DNA of 64,000 bases from CAYXFD01 sp964464175 (GCA_964464175.1 CAYXFD010000002.1:1-64000), one strand, 5' to 3'. Positions 18,899 to 28,551 are shown, counted from the first letter of the stretch. Notes: a model not told the origin generated them from the sequence alone. A program made the numbers and translations.

Positions 18899-20002
18899 AT
18901 GAGAATAGAGGAACTGGATACCCCGGTATTGCTGATAGACCGCAAGATAATGCAAGACAATCTTGCCAGGATGGCAAACTTATGCCAAGTGAAAGGGATA
19001 AAACTTAGACCGCATATCAAAACACACAAAATCGGCGAAATAGCTTTAATGCAGGTTAAATTGAGTGGCAATGGAATTGCCGTAGCTAAACTCGGTGAAG
19101 CAGAAGTAATGAGCAGACTGGGCATCAAAGACATAGTAATTGCCAACCAGATAATCGGTATGCAGAAAATAGAGAGGTTAGGAGCTTTAAGGCAAAAATG
19201 TGAAGTCAAAATATCTGTCGATAGCAGAGAGGGGGTTGAACAGCTTGAGAGATACCTGAATATTGGAGAAAAGAGACTTGGATTATTCATGGAAATAGAT
19301 ACAGGTATGAATAGGTGCGGGTTAACTGATCCTGAAGAAATATTGTCCTTAGCTGAAAGCATATCAGCTTCTCGGAAGTTGTTCTTTGCAGGAATCATGA
19401 GCCATTCAGGAAATATCTATAAGGCTGAAGATACTAACGAAGTGAAAAAAATTGCCTTAGAAGAGGCGGAAACAATGGCCGATACGGCTGAATGTTTAAG
19501 AGGTTCCGGAATTACGGTTGCAGAAGTCAGTATCGGTTCAACAGCGGCAGCAGAATTCTTAGGTTTAATTGGAGGGATAACAGAGTTCAGACCGGGCAAC
19601 TATGTGTTTAATGATGCTCTGCAGGTATCATTGGGAGCAGCAGGGAGAGAGGACTGTGCTTTAAGGGTTCTCACTACAGTAATCAGCCGGACTGTCAGAG
19701 ATCGAGCAGTTATAGATGCCGGAAGTAAAAGCTTGGGAATGGATAAGGGTGCTCATGGTTCGGAGATCATTAAAGGTCATGGAATAGTCGTAGAGTATCC
19801 GGATGCAGTTATCGAAAGATTATCGGAAGAACATGGTATCCTTAGGATCAATGAGACTTCTGACCTTTCGATAGGGGATAAGGTGACGATTATCCCCAAT
19901 CATGCCTGTCCGGTGACAAATCTGTTTGATGAAGTGACGATTATTGAAAAAGGAAGGGTTGTTGATCAATGGCGGGTGATAGCCAGAGGTAAAGCGAAAT
20001 GA
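18899..20002 (+). CDS. DSD1 / D-threonine aldolase family PLP enzyme
   Basis: A fold-type III pyridoxal-phosphate enzyme, related to D-threonine aldolases and metal-dependent D-serine dehydratases, of 367 residues. The N-terminal alanine-racemase-like barrel has the RPHIKTHK motif with the probable PLP-binding lysine. The C-terminal domain ends with PNHACPVTNL, whose His and Cys bind the divalent metal in D-serine dehydratase. The exact substrate (D-threonine, D-serine or 3-hydroxyaspartate) cannot be read from sequence. Start ATG has AGAGGTG just upstream. It is divergent from mraZ and monocistronic as far as visible. A role in D-amino acid turnover is inference. Confidence 0.85.
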   Translation: MRIEELDTPVLLIDRKIMQDNLARMANLCQVKGIKLRPHIKTHKIGEIALMQVKLSGNGIAVAKLGEAEVMSRLGIKDIVIANQIIGMQKIERLGALRQKCEVKISVDSREGVEQLERYLNIGEKRLGLFMEIDTGMNRCGLTDPEEILSLAESISASRKLFFAGIMSHSGNIYKAEDTNEVKKIALEEAETMADTAECLRGSGITVAEVSIGSTAAAEFLGLIGGITEFRPGNYVFNDALQVSLGAAGREDCALRVLTTVISRTVRDRAVIDAGSKSLGMDKGAHGSEIIKGHGIVVEYPDAVIERLSEEHGILRINETSDLSIGDKVTIIPNHACPVTNLFDEVTIIEKGRVVDQWRVIARGKAK

Positions 20003-20221
20003 TAAAGCCTACTCTGTGAAGTATATGGTTTTGTTAGCTATACTTCTACCTTGTGACGGTCTTCAGATGAGATATGAGTTACGATGAGAATACTATTCTT
20101 CAACTGCTTTTTTTAAACAAGTACCTAAAAAGCAGTTTCTTTCATCTTATCAATCATTTTTCACTCATTGTAGTGATTAACATAGAATTATCACTCCTAA
20201 TTGAATGGTCATTCTGGCAAT

Positions 20222-20249
20222 AAAAAAGCAGGGCTGTTAAGCCCTGCTT
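20222..20249 (-). terminator. Intrinsic terminator after the lipoprotein gene
   Basis: On the minus strand an 8-9 bp stem (AGCAGGGC with GCCCTGCT) and a six-base loop are followed by a run of Ts (plus 20222-20227 are As). It lies about 40 bp beyond the stop codon at 20291. Confidence 0.82.
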
Positions 20250-20290
20250 CTCAATATATAAGCATTTTCTGAAAGTAAAACCAGTGATCT

Positions 20291-21109
20291 TTATTTCAAC
20301 TGCTCTATTATTCTCAGTACTTTTTTCTTGATAGTCTCTTTGGTTTCTTCTGAACGGAAATCATCCTCATAATACCAGGCATATTCCTGTGTTACGGCTA
20401 CAGCTACTAATTTGTTGTTCAATTTGTAGTCCATTTGATTGATTCCCAATTCATAGTCTGTACCTGGACCAAATGATTCTATTGCATTGGCCGGGAACGT
20501 GTGTTGCCGGGCGGAGTTATTAATCTCCTTGAAATACTCTGATTCTTGATCGTTATCTTCATCTTCCCAATCCCATAAATATGACCAGGCAAAAACTGAC
20601 TGATATTTGTTGTTATTAGCCAGAGTCCAGGTAACGTTGTAAGGCTCTGTAGGGTCAAAAGTTTGCGGGAAATCTGCGGAAGTAATATTGTAAGGAATCT
20701 GAAGTGTTGCTGCATAGTTGTTTGAACCGGTACTGACTTCAAAGTTGTAGCTTTGACCTTCAACCAGATCTACAGCTCCAAAAAACCAATATTCCCAACC
20801 TTCCAATTCAAAAACATTTCCGTCAATTTTGAAAGTAACATCTCCATTCATAACTGTGGGGTTAATAATCATTATCGAAACATAATGAGTCCCTTCTCTG
20901 TTCCAGTCTTCTTCGTAAGTATCATAGAAGATAGCGAGATAGACATCCCAATCTGCCGGGTTAAGATCTTCCGGTTCGCCGTCGGGACCGAAAATATCAC
21001 CAATAGATGACCCGTCACCGTTACTACTACTGCTCTTACAACCTGTGATAAAAGCTAACATGGTTATGACAACCAAAAGACTAAACAATACCAATAAACA
21101 TCTTTTCAT
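20291..21109 (-). CDS. Lipoprotein of unknown function
   Basis: 272 residues beginning MKRCLLVLFSLLVVITML and a lipobox FITGC with the acylated Cys at residue 24, followed by a Ser/Asn/Gly-rich linker. It should be exported and lipid-anchored. The rest is unusually rich in Asp, Glu, Trp and Tyr (for example AWSYLWDWEDEDNDQ) and looks beta-rich, but no family is recognised. The start at 21109 has GGAGG at the right distance; the four-codon longer version does not. It is flanked by its own promoter and terminator, hence monocistronic. Confidence 0.85.
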   Translation of the reverse strand: MKRCLLVLFSLLVVITMLAFITGCKSSSSNGDGSSIGDIFGPDGEPEDLNPADWDVYLAIFYDTYEEDWNREGTHYVSIMIINPTVMNGDVTFKIDGNVFELEGWEYWFFGAVDLVEGQSYNFEVSTGSNNYAATLQIPYNITSADFPQTFDPTEPYNVTWTLANNNKYQSVFAWSYLWDWEDEDNDQESEYFKEINNSARQHTFPANAIESFGPGTDYELGINQMDYKLNNKLVAVAVTQEYAWYYEDDFRSEETKETIKKKVLRIIEQLK

Positions 21110-21126
21110 AATTACCTCCAATTTTG

Positions 21127-21158
21127 TTTATAATGAATGATGGCTGCTATTTTGTCAA
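21127..21158 (-). promoter_or_regulatory. Promoter of the lipoprotein gene
   Basis: A perfect TTGACA (plus 21153-21158) is followed by CATTAT after 17 bp (plus 21130-21135), overlapping a TATAAA at 20 bp. It sits directly after the formate dehydrogenase gene end, where no hairpin terminator is visible. Confidence 0.55.
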
Positions 21159-21178
21159 GCTAATTGAAACACTCTATA

Positions 21179-23878
21179 CTATTTAGACTTGATTTTGCTG
21201 ACTTTAGCAGCACAAACTTTGTATTCTGGGATCTTAGCAACTGGGTCAACCGCATTAATGGTAAGGCGATTAGCCGGAGCTTCAGCATAATGAAATGGGA
21301 TATAGATGACCCCTTTCAGAATTTTTTTGGTGACAAAGGCTTTAGTTTCTATCTCACCTCGCCGGGTACTGACTTTGATCATTTCGCTATTGGCAATATC
21401 CAGAGCTTCAGCATCTTCAACAGAAATCATAACCATTGGTTGAGCTATGTTATTGATTCCTTTAGATTTTCTGGACATTGTCCCTGTATGGAACTGTTCA
21501 AGAACTCTACCGGTGGTCATTATCAAGGGGTATTCCTCATCGGGTAACTCAGCCGGTTCCTTGAACTCGATAGCATGAAATAATCCTAAGCCGCGGGCAA
21601 ATCTATCTTTATGCAGATATGGTGTTCCCGGATGCTCTGTTGTCGGACAAGGCCATTGTAACCCGTTTTGACCGATTCTATCCCATGTTATACCTGTATA
21701 GGAGGGAGTAGTGAGATTGATCTCGGCAGTGATATCTTCTACCTTTTGATAATTCCAATCGGAACCCATAGCAAGAGCGATCATCTGGATTATTTCCCAG
21801 TCCTCCTTGGCCTGACCGGGAGCTTTTACAGCAACATTTATTCTTTGCACCCGTCTTTCAGTGTTTGTGAAATGTCCGGTTTTTTCAGCAAAGGATTTTG
21901 CCGGTAAAACAACGTGAGCAAATTCTGCTGTTTCCGTCATAAAGATATCCTGAACTACAAGGAAATCTATCTTTTTCAGAGCTTCGATGACATGATGCTG
22001 GTCAGGGTCACTCAAGAAGGGATTTTCACCCATGATATAAAGACCTTTCAGCTCACCTTTATGGGCAGAATCGACAACGTCCGTAACAGTCAAACCGATT
22101 TTATCGGAGAGTGGTCTGCCGTATATTTTCTCGAATTTTTCTTTAGCTGCGGGGTCATTGACTTTTTGGTAACCGGGATAGACATTAGGGAGTCCTCCCA
22201 TATCACAAGCACCCTGTACATTGCATTGACCACGGAGCGGATTCACCCCGCCACCGGGAATACCAAGGTTACCACAGAGCATTTGCAGATTTGCTACTGT
22301 CTTAACATTATCTGTTCCCGTAGTATGCTGAGTGATTCCCATGGAATAGAAGACGCTGCCTGTTTTTGCTTTAGCAAACATCTCAGCAATATCATGGAGA
22401 GTCTGGGCTGGAATCCCCGATAACTTCTCCACATTTTGGGGAGAATATTTTTCCTGTAGTACCTCTTCCTTAAAGGAAGCAAATTCTTCACATCGGTCAG
22501 TGATATACTTCTTGTCTTGCCAGCCGTTCTTGATGATTATCTGCATTATTCCGTTGAGCACGGCAACATCAGTTCCCGGTCTCTGGGCGGCATAGATCTC
22601 TGCATAATCTGCTAATCTGATTTTCTTGGGATCAATAACTATCAACTTAGTTTTGCCGTCCCTGACTGCTTTTTTTATTCTTGCTGAGATAACAGGATGG
22701 GCAGCAGTAGTGTCAGAGCCGGTAACGAGAATCACATCGGCTTTTCTGATATCAGCTATGTCATTTGTCATTGCACCGCTTCCAAACGAGGCAGCCAGAC
22801 CGGCCACCGTTGAGGAGTGACACAACCTCGCACAGTGATCAACATTGTTGGTTCCGATTTCCCTCCTCATGAATTTTTGAAATACATAGTTCTCTTCATT
22901 TGTCACTTTAGCTGAGGCGAGTCCGGCGAGGGAGTCGGGACCGTGGTTTTTTTTCAGCTCATTGAATTTATTGGCAATAAGAGTAATTGCCTCTTCCCAG
23001 GTTGCTTCTTGAAACTTACCTGTAATATCCTTAATCCAGGGTGTGGTTAATCTCCCATCATCAGCAACAAAATCAAAGCCATATCTTCCCTTGATGCAAA
23101 GCATACCCAGATTAACATGAGCATCTTCAACTCCGGTAACCCTGACTATTTTGTTACGTTTTCTATCAATATGAAGTACGAGCTGACAACCTACTCCGCA
23201 ATATGGGCATACGGTAGTTACTTTCTCAAACTCCCATGCTCTTCCTTTTCCGAGAGCATTTTTGTCGAGTAAAGCTCCAACCGGGCAAAGTTGCACGCAT
23301 TCACCGCATTGCACACAAGATGACTCACCAAGAGGAAGATTATCATCAAAAGCTATCCTTGTGGTAAAGCCCCGTTCTGAGAAATTGATAACTTCATTGA
23401 CGACGGTGGAATTACAACCTTCGAGGCATCTTCCGCATTGGATACATTTCGACCGGTCAACAAAAACCATTTCGCTGCTTTCATCCTGATCGAGTTCCGC
23501 AGGAGAGAGATCAAATGATGGTCTTTCAATACCGAGATAATAAGCTGCATCCTGAAGTTCGCAATTACCATTTTTCTCACAGGAGAGACAATCATGTTTA
23601 CCCGACGACAACAACAAATCTACAATGAGCTTTTGGTGTGCTCTTATCTCTTCGCTGTCAATTGTCACCTTCATACCGTCTTTAACCGGCAGATTACAGG
23701 AGGTTTGCAATCCGGGATTACCTTCAACCTTTACGATACAAACCCGGCATTTTCCGGCAGGTCCTGTTTTGGGATGATAACAGAGAGAAGGGATGTACAA
23801 TCCGTTTTCTTTGGCTGCCTGGAGAACCGTTTGACCCGGTTGAGCCTCACAAGTATGACCGTTGATAATAACCTTCAT
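21179..23878 (-). CDS. fdhA: Formate dehydrogenase catalytic subunit (NAD-linked, cysteine type)
   Basis: Molybdenum or tungsten bis-MGD enzyme oxidising formate or reducing CO2, 899 residues. From the N-terminus: a NuoG-like [2Fe-2S] domain (Cys33, 44, 47, 61), a His-Cys3 cluster (HDCLSCEKNGNC, 95-106), two [4Fe-4S] clusters (about 145-155 and 188-198), then the catalytic domain with its own cluster (Cys224, 227, 231, 261). The formate dehydrogenase active-site motif is CARLCHSSTVAG; Cys353 stands where E. coli FdhF has selenocysteine. It ends an operon with NuoE and NuoF proteins, so electrons most likely pass to NAD(P) and perhaps ferredoxin by flavin-based bifurcation (inference). Start follows GGAGG. 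Confidence 0.93.
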   Translation of the reverse strand: MKVIINGHTCEAQPGQTVLQAAKENGLYIPSLCYHPKTGPAGKCRVCIVKVEGNPGLQTSCNLPVKDGMKVTIDSEEIRAHQKLIVDLLLSSGKHDCLSCEKNGNCELQDAAYYLGIERPSFDLSPAELDQDESSEMVFVDRSKCIQCGRCLEGCNSTVVNEVINFSERGFTTRIAFDDNLPLGESSCVQCGECVQLCPVGALLDKNALGKGRAWEFEKVTTVCPYCGVGCQLVLHIDRKRNKIVRVTGVEDAHVNLGMLCIKGRYGFDFVADDGRLTTPWIKDITGKFQEATWEEAITLIANKFNELKKNHGPDSLAGLASAKVTNEENYVFQKFMRREIGTNNVDHCARLCHSSTVAGLAASFGSGAMTNDIADIRKADVILVTGSDTTAAHPVISARIKKAVRDGKTKLIVIDPKKIRLADYAEIYAAQRPGTDVAVLNGIMQIIIKNGWQDKKYITDRCEEFASFKEEVLQEKYSPQNVEKLSGIPAQTLHDIAEMFAKAKTGSVFYSMGITQHTTGTDNVKTVANLQMLCGNLGIPGGGVNPLRGQCNVQGACDMGGLPNVYPGYQKVNDPAAKEKFEKIYGRPLSDKIGLTVTDVVDSAHKGELKGLYIMGENPFLSDPDQHHVIEALKKIDFLVVQDIFMTETAEFAHVVLPAKSFAEKTGHFTNTERRVQRINVAVKAPGQAKEDWEIIQMIALAMGSDWNYQKVEDITAEINLTTPSYTGITWDRIGQNGLQWPCPTTEHPGTPYLHKDRFARGLGLFHAIEFKEPAELPDEEYPLIMTTGRVLEQFHTGTMSRKSKGINNIAQPMVMISVEDAEALDIANSEMIKVSTRRGEIETKAFVTKKILKGVIYIPFHYAEAPANRLTINAVDPVAKIPEYKVCAAKVSKIKSK

Positions 23879-23912
23879 TAAACCTCCTTAATTCTATGTT
23901 TTTTACTGTTTT

Positions 23913-25475
23913 TTAAGTCGTAGTCAGATATCCCTTAAAATCTTCAGGAAAATATTGCAGAGCTGACTTTATTGGCATAACCGGTGATTGTCCTAAAGCA
24001 CAAAGACTGATCTTCATTCCTTCGGAAACTGAAAGCAATTGTTTCAGATCGTTTTCAGAACCTTTTCCTCTGATTACTTTGGTAATCAAACGGTAAAGAA
24101 TCTCTGTCCCTTTACTGCAGGGTGAACATTTACCGCACGATTCATGCCGAAAGAATTTTAGTATTGACCAGAGCATTTCCGCAATACATTTTTCTTCACT
24201 CATAACAAGAATGGCGCCAGAGCCCAATACTGCTTTGTATCCGGCAAGATTGTGAAAATCCATTTTTACGTCTAAGAGATGGTAAGGGATAAAAGCCCCG
24301 GCAGCACCACCAACCAGAGCGGTTTTAAAGCGCTTGCCCTGAAGCATTCCACCGGCGTAGTCATCGATGATAACCCGTAATGGGGTACCCATTTCTACTT
24401 CACACAAACCGGGATTCTGAACGTCTCCCATTATCGTATAAACTTTCGTTCCACAGCTTTCCGGAGTTCCGATGGTTCTGTACCAGTCAGCACCTTTGAG
24501 CATAACAGAGGGGATGTTGGCGATAGTTTCCACATTATTGACAACGGTCGGTTTGTTCCAGATACCTGCTACTCCAGGGAAGGGGGGTTTAACTCTCGGG
24601 TTGCCCCTTTTTCCCTCTAAAGATTCGATCATTGCAGTCTCTTCTCCGCAGACATAAGCCCCGGCACCGATTTTTATCTCGATATCAAAATCAAACCCGG
24701 TCTCTGCTATGTTTTTTCCCAAAAAACCGAATTCATAAGCTTGTTCTATTGCTTTTTGCATGCGCTTAATACATAATTTGTACTCTCCTCTGATATAGAT
24801 GTATCCTGTAGTTGCTCCGATCGCATAACCCGCAATGATCATACCTTCGAGTATCTTATGCGGATCACCCTCCATGATCAGCCGGTCTTTGAATGTTCCC
24901 GGCTCTCCTTCATCGGCATTGATGAGCAGAAATTTTTGTGCTGCCTTAATTGGTTGAGTGAAACTCCATTTCAAGCCGGTTGGAAAACCTGCACCGCCGC
25001 GTCCTCTTAAACCAGATTTTTTAACTTCTTCCACGACCTCTTCAGGTTTCTTTTTCAGCAGAGTATTTAAACAAGCTTCGTACCCTTCATATGCTATGTA
25101 TTCTTCGATACTTTCAGGATTAATAAGACCGGAATGCTCTAAAACAATTCGCTTCTGCTTGCTCAATTTCACCTTTTCTGCCTGGTTTTCCCCATAGATT
25201 AGTCTCTTTACCGGGCGTCCTTTTAACAAGTGCTCAGAAACAATTTCTGTAACATCTTCCTGTGAGACATTCCGATATACGATGTTATCAGGCAAAATAA
25301 GAATACAAACTTCCTGTCGAAAATAACCGAGAGTTCCTGTCGGTAATACTGATACTTCTTCCTGTAGATTCTTCTTCTTGAGTTCCTGAATAAAGCCTTT
25401 TTCAATCTCTTTAGCACCTGCCTGCAGGGAGTTTTCATCCATACTGATGAGAATATGAGCACGATAATACTTCAT
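23913..25475 (-). CDS. NuoF-like flavoprotein lacking the N-terminal [2Fe-2S] ligands
   Basis: A 520-residue paralogue of the neighbouring NuoF protein. The FMN-binding GLRGRGGAGFPTGLKW and NADH-binding GAGAYVCGEETAM motifs are intact. So is the [4Fe-4S] set ESCGKCSPC plus the later Cys in SLCALGQ. The thioredoxin-like N-terminal domain keeps its length, but all four cluster ligands are replaced: residues 11, 16, 48 and 52 are Ser, Ser, Thr and Phe where the paralogue has Cys. The ferredoxin-like C-terminal extension is also missing. Likely part of the formate dehydrogenase complex, as a second flavin subunit or structural adaptor. It lies between nuoF and fdhA with short gaps. Confidence 0.9.
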   Translation of the reverse strand: MKYYRAHILISMDENSLQAGAKEIEKGFIQELKKKNLQEEVSVLPTGTLGYFRQEVCILILPDNIVYRNVSQEDVTEIVSEHLLKGRPVKRLIYGENQAEKVKLSKQKRIVLEHSGLINPESIEEYIAYEGYEACLNTLLKKKPEEVVEEVKKSGLRGRGGAGFPTGLKWSFTQPIKAAQKFLLINADEGEPGTFKDRLIMEGDPHKILEGMIIAGYAIGATTGYIYIRGEYKLCIKRMQKAIEQAYEFGFLGKNIAETGFDFDIEIKIGAGAYVCGEETAMIESLEGKRGNPRVKPPFPGVAGIWNKPTVVNNVETIANIPSVMLKGADWYRTIGTPESCGTKVYTIMGDVQNPGLCEVEMGTPLRVIIDDYAGGMLQGKRFKTALVGGAAGAFIPYHLLDVKMDFHNLAGYKAVLGSGAILVMSEEKCIAEMLWSILKFFRHESCGKCSPCSKGTEILYRLITKVIRGKGSENDLKQLLSVSEGMKISLCALGQSPVMPIKSALQYFPEDFKGYLTTT

Positions 25476-25506
25476 TATTTATCCTTTGGTTTGTATAGAA
25501 TTAATC

Positions 25507-27360
25507 TCAAAAATCTTCTGCTGCGTTAAGTTCTGCTTCCCTTTTTGCAGTAATGTCAGGATGAATACCTGGTAGTTTGCTGATAGCATTAACCGGGCAT
25601 ACTTCCATACAGGTTCCGCATTTTACACAATCTTCCTGATGAATAAGATATTTCTCTTCTCTGTTTCCGGAAATGCAGTGGACAGGGCATTTTTTTGCAC
25701 AAAGTGAGCAACCGATACAGACTTCCTTATCGATAAGAAAATGGAACAAATCGAGGCAGACGCAGGCAGGACAGCTTTTTTCGGTAATGTGTGCCTCATA
25801 CTCTTTATGAAAATACCTTAAAGTACTTAATACGGGATTGGGTGCTGATTGTCCAAGTCCGCAGAGAGAAAGCCTTTTTATCATATTTCCGAGTTCTTCC
25901 AGCTTTAAAAGGTCTGCCTCTTCTCCTCTCCCTTCAGTTATCTTGTTCAATATCTGCAGCATCTCTTTCAACCCAACCCGGCAAGGTACACATTTTCCAC
26001 ATGATTCTTCAACCGAAAACTCTAAGAAGAACCTGGCGATATTGACCATACAATTGGAATCATCAATAACGATAACACCTCCGGAGCCCATCATTGATCC
26101 CTTTTCTTTGAGTGATTCATAATCTATCTGAACATCAAGATGGTCAGCTGTTAGGCAGCCGCCGGAGGGACCACCTAACTGAACGGCTTTGAATTTCTTT
26201 CCGGCAGTTATTCCTCCGCCGACATCATAGATAAGTTCTTTGAGAGTTATTCCCATGGGCACTTCGATCAAACCTGTATTTTTGACATCACCGGTGAGGG
26301 CAAAGACCTTAGTTCCTTTACTTGTCTTCGTCCCAAAACCTGCAAACCACTCTGCACCTTTCTTGATTATAGTTGGTAAATTTGCCAAAGTTTCGACATT
26401 ATTTACTACTGTCGGTTTACCCCAGAGACCAAAATCGGAAGGGTAAGGGGGTTTAGGGTTCGGTTCTCCACGTTTCCCTTCAATAGAGGCGATAAGTGCA
26501 GTCTCTTCACCACAGACAAAAGCTCCTGCTCCGCTTCTTACCTCCAGGTCAAAAGAAAAATCACTCTCGAAAATTTTCTCTCCGAGTAAACCAAATTCTT
26601 TAGCCTGTTCGATAGCAAGAGCTATCCTCTTGATTGCTAAGGGATATTCCGCCCGGATATAGAAAAAGCCCTTCTCTGCTCCCACAGCATAAGCTGCGAT
26701 CATCATTCCCTCCAATATCCGGTGAGGGTCTCCTTCTAAGAGAGAACGGTCCATAAAAGCTCCCGGGTCACCTTCATCTCCGTTGCAAATAATATATTTC
26801 GGTTTGACCGGATTCTTACTGGTTAGTTTCCATTTTAAGGCTGTGGAAAAGCCACCACCTCCTCTACCTCTTAATCCGGAGCGTTCAATGATTTCGATGG
26901 CTTCTTCGGGAGTACTTTCACTAATGAGTTGTCCTATCGATTCATAACCGCCGAGAGCGATATATTCTTCAATGCTCTCAGGATCAACATAACCACAGTT
27001 TTCTAAAGCTACCTTGATCTGTTTCTTAAAGAAAGGTATGTCCTGCAAATTTATTGCTGCTTTTTCTTCAGAATCAGGAACCATTAAGCGTTTCACCGGT
27101 CTTCCTTTCAGGAAATGTTCTTCGACGATCTCGGGAATATCCTCAACCGTTATCTTGCGATAGAGGACACCTTCCGGATAGATCATCATCAAAGGACCGT
27201 AATCGCAGGGTCCCATACAACCAGTCTCAATGATATTCGTCTCACTTAACAGATCATTTTCTTTTAACGATTCGATCAGTTTACTCTTTATTTTTGCAGC
27301 TCCGGCAGAGACACAGCCGGAACCGAAACAGATTAACACGTCAATTCTTTTCAAGATCAT
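25507..27360 (-). CDS. NuoF/HndC-type NAD(P)H-binding flavoprotein with ferredoxin domain
   Basis: 617 residues, the diaphorase subunit of bifurcating hydrogenase and formate dehydrogenase complexes. Domains: an N-terminal thioredoxin-like [2Fe-2S] domain (Cys11, 16, 48, 52), the FMN site (GLRGRGGGGFSTALKW, 162-177), the NAD(P) site (GAGAFVCGEETAL, 277-289), and a [4Fe-4S] cluster (Cys454, 457, 460, 500). A C-terminal 2x[4Fe-4S] ferredoxin domain follows (Cys548, 551, 554, 558 and 578, 581, 584, 588). This layout matches HndC/HydB. It should exchange electrons between NAD(P)H, ferredoxin and the catalytic subunit. Located 32 bp upstream of the 520-residue paralogue. Confidence 0.93.
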   Translation of the reverse strand: MILKRIDVLICFGSGCVSAGAAKIKSKLIESLKENDLLSETNIIETGCMGPCDYGPLMMIYPEGVLYRKITVEDIPEIVEEHFLKGRPVKRLMVPDSEEKAAINLQDIPFFKKQIKVALENCGYVDPESIEEYIALGGYESIGQLISESTPEEAIEIIERSGLRGRGGGGFSTALKWKLTSKNPVKPKYIICNGDEGDPGAFMDRSLLEGDPHRILEGMMIAAYAVGAEKGFFYIRAEYPLAIKRIALAIEQAKEFGLLGEKIFESDFSFDLEVRSGAGAFVCGEETALIASIEGKRGEPNPKPPYPSDFGLWGKPTVVNNVETLANLPTIIKKGAEWFAGFGTKTSKGTKVFALTGDVKNTGLIEVPMGITLKELIYDVGGGITAGKKFKAVQLGGPSGGCLTADHLDVQIDYESLKEKGSMMGSGGVIVIDDSNCMVNIARFFLEFSVEESCGKCVPCRVGLKEMLQILNKITEGRGEEADLLKLEELGNMIKRLSLCGLGQSAPNPVLSTLRYFHKEYEAHITEKSCPACVCLDLFHFLIDKEVCIGCSLCAKKCPVHCISGNREEKYLIHQEDCVKCGTCMEVCPVNAISKLPGIHPDITAKREAELNAAEDF

Positions 27361-27442
27361 GTTTATTACCTCATTGTTATATGTCTTTCATAATTAGCTA
27401 TTCTTTATAAGTTTTGCCCTGGAGAAGATGGTTTAATGTTCA

Positions 27443-28015
27443 TCAGATCTCTTCACGATAAACCTCGGTGATCCCTTCATTAAGATAGTTTTTGATAAAA
27501 GTTATAACTTCAGGGTGTGCTAAGGGTACTCCCTCCAGTTCTCTCTTGATTTCCTTCGTGGAAAAGACGAATATCTCTTTGGTCTCTTCGTTGGAAATCA
27601 TCTCCAAGGTGAAGTTGAAATCGGTTTCCGGATGACCAAGAATGCCTGTTAAAACGGTATCTGTGATATTACCCAAAGGCATCCGGTCAATATGGTCAAG
27701 TCTGAAATCCACATCAATGGTAGTACCAATATTTTTTTTGCTGGTAATGGTAAAAGAACCGTCAGATAATTCAGCGTTCTGCTTGAATAATGGAATTCCT
27801 AAACCAACCTTTTTTACCCGGTCGTTCTTTGTGGTAAAAAAGGGATTCTGTGAGTTTTTCAGGGTCTCCTCATCCATTCCGAGACCGTCATCTTTGATCA
27901 TTATTTTCAGACGATTTTCCAATCTATCGATCTTGACCCGGATAGTGATATCTTTTGCTTTGGCTCTGACCGAATTCTCTATGATATCGAGGAGATGTAG
28001 TGAAATATCTTGCAT
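27443..28015 (-). CDS. Stand-alone HATPase (GHKL) protein
   Basis: A 190-residue protein with a GHKL ATPase domain: N-box DIIENSVRA near the N-terminus, G1 box DDGLGMD, and G2-like GLGIPLF. There is no phosphoacceptor histidine domain, receiver or membrane segment. The C-terminal 70 residues are a separate small region. Such orphan ATPases are often found beside NuoE-type genes in hydrogenase clusters of anaerobes, where their role is not established. An anti-sigma or kinase role is possible. It sits between nuoE (11 bp) and nuoF. Confidence 0.85.
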   Translation of the reverse strand: MQDISLHLLDIIENSVRAKAKDITIRVKIDRLENRLKIMIKDDGLGMDEETLKNSQNPFFTTKNDRVKKVGLGIPLFKQNAELSDGSFTITSKKNIGTTIDVDFRLDHIDRMPLGNITDTVLTGILGHPETDFNFTLEMISNEETKEIFVFSTKEIKRELEGVPLAHPEVITFIKNYLNEGITEVYREEI

Positions 28016-28026
28016 GACAGAACAAA

Positions 28027-28506
28027 TCAGACAGCAGCTTTGTAGGTCTGCAATATATCCTGTAATTGCTTTCTGGTTTCGATTCTTCCGTATGTTTCTT
28101 CACCGATAACCAATACAGGTGCTAAAGAACAAGCTCCGACACATCTGACGGCAGTTAAAGTGAAGATTTTATCTGCGGTAGTTTCGCCCAATTCAATCCC
28201 GAGAAGTTCGGAGAGGATTTGAGTAATTCTCTGAGCCCCTTTAACGTAACATGCTGTCCCGGTGCAGATATTGATTACATGTTTCCCTCTCGGTTTCATA
28301 GTAAAGGCGTTGTAAAAAGTCACAACCCCATAGACCTTGTTGACCGGTATCTCTAATTCAGAAGCAACAAATTTTTGAACCTCTACAGGAAGATAGCCAA
28401 ATATTGTTTGTGCTTGATGGAGGATCTCGATCAAAGGATTTCTTAACTTCTTTTTTTGGTCAATAACTTCCTTCAATTTTTGGTAGAGTTTGTTATCTTC
28501 TTGCAT
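28027..28506 (-). CDS. NuoE/HndA-type [2Fe-2S] subunit
   Basis: 159 residues of the thioredoxin-like 24-kDa subunit family. The four ligands occur as CTGTAC (two Cys five apart) and, further on, CVGAC. The helical N-terminal half (LIEILHQAQTIFGYLPVEVQ) is typical. It partners NuoF and passes single electrons in NADH-linked complexes. It is the first of the catalytic subunits in the operon; start follows a purine-rich AGGTT site. Confidence 0.94.
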   Translation of the reverse strand: MQEDNKLYQKLKEVIDQKKKLRNPLIEILHQAQTIFGYLPVEVQKFVASELEIPVNKVYGVVTFYNAFTMKPRGKHVINICTGTACYVKGAQRITQILSELLGIELGETTADKIFTLTAVRCVGACSLAPVLVIGEETYGRIETRKQLQDILQTYKAAV

Positions 28507-28551
28507 ATAACCTCCGTTCCTTATCCTTCTCTTCTGGATAAATAGTTTTCA

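Noticed and set aside
20018..20046. Hairpin GAAGTATA/TATACTTC after the DSD1-like gene
   Set aside because: The stem is AT-rich with a 13-base loop and no T-run, too weak to call a terminator.
21914..22423. 169-codon plus-strand frame inside fdhA
   Set aside because: Antisense shadow of a well-supported formate dehydrogenase; no start signal or domain.
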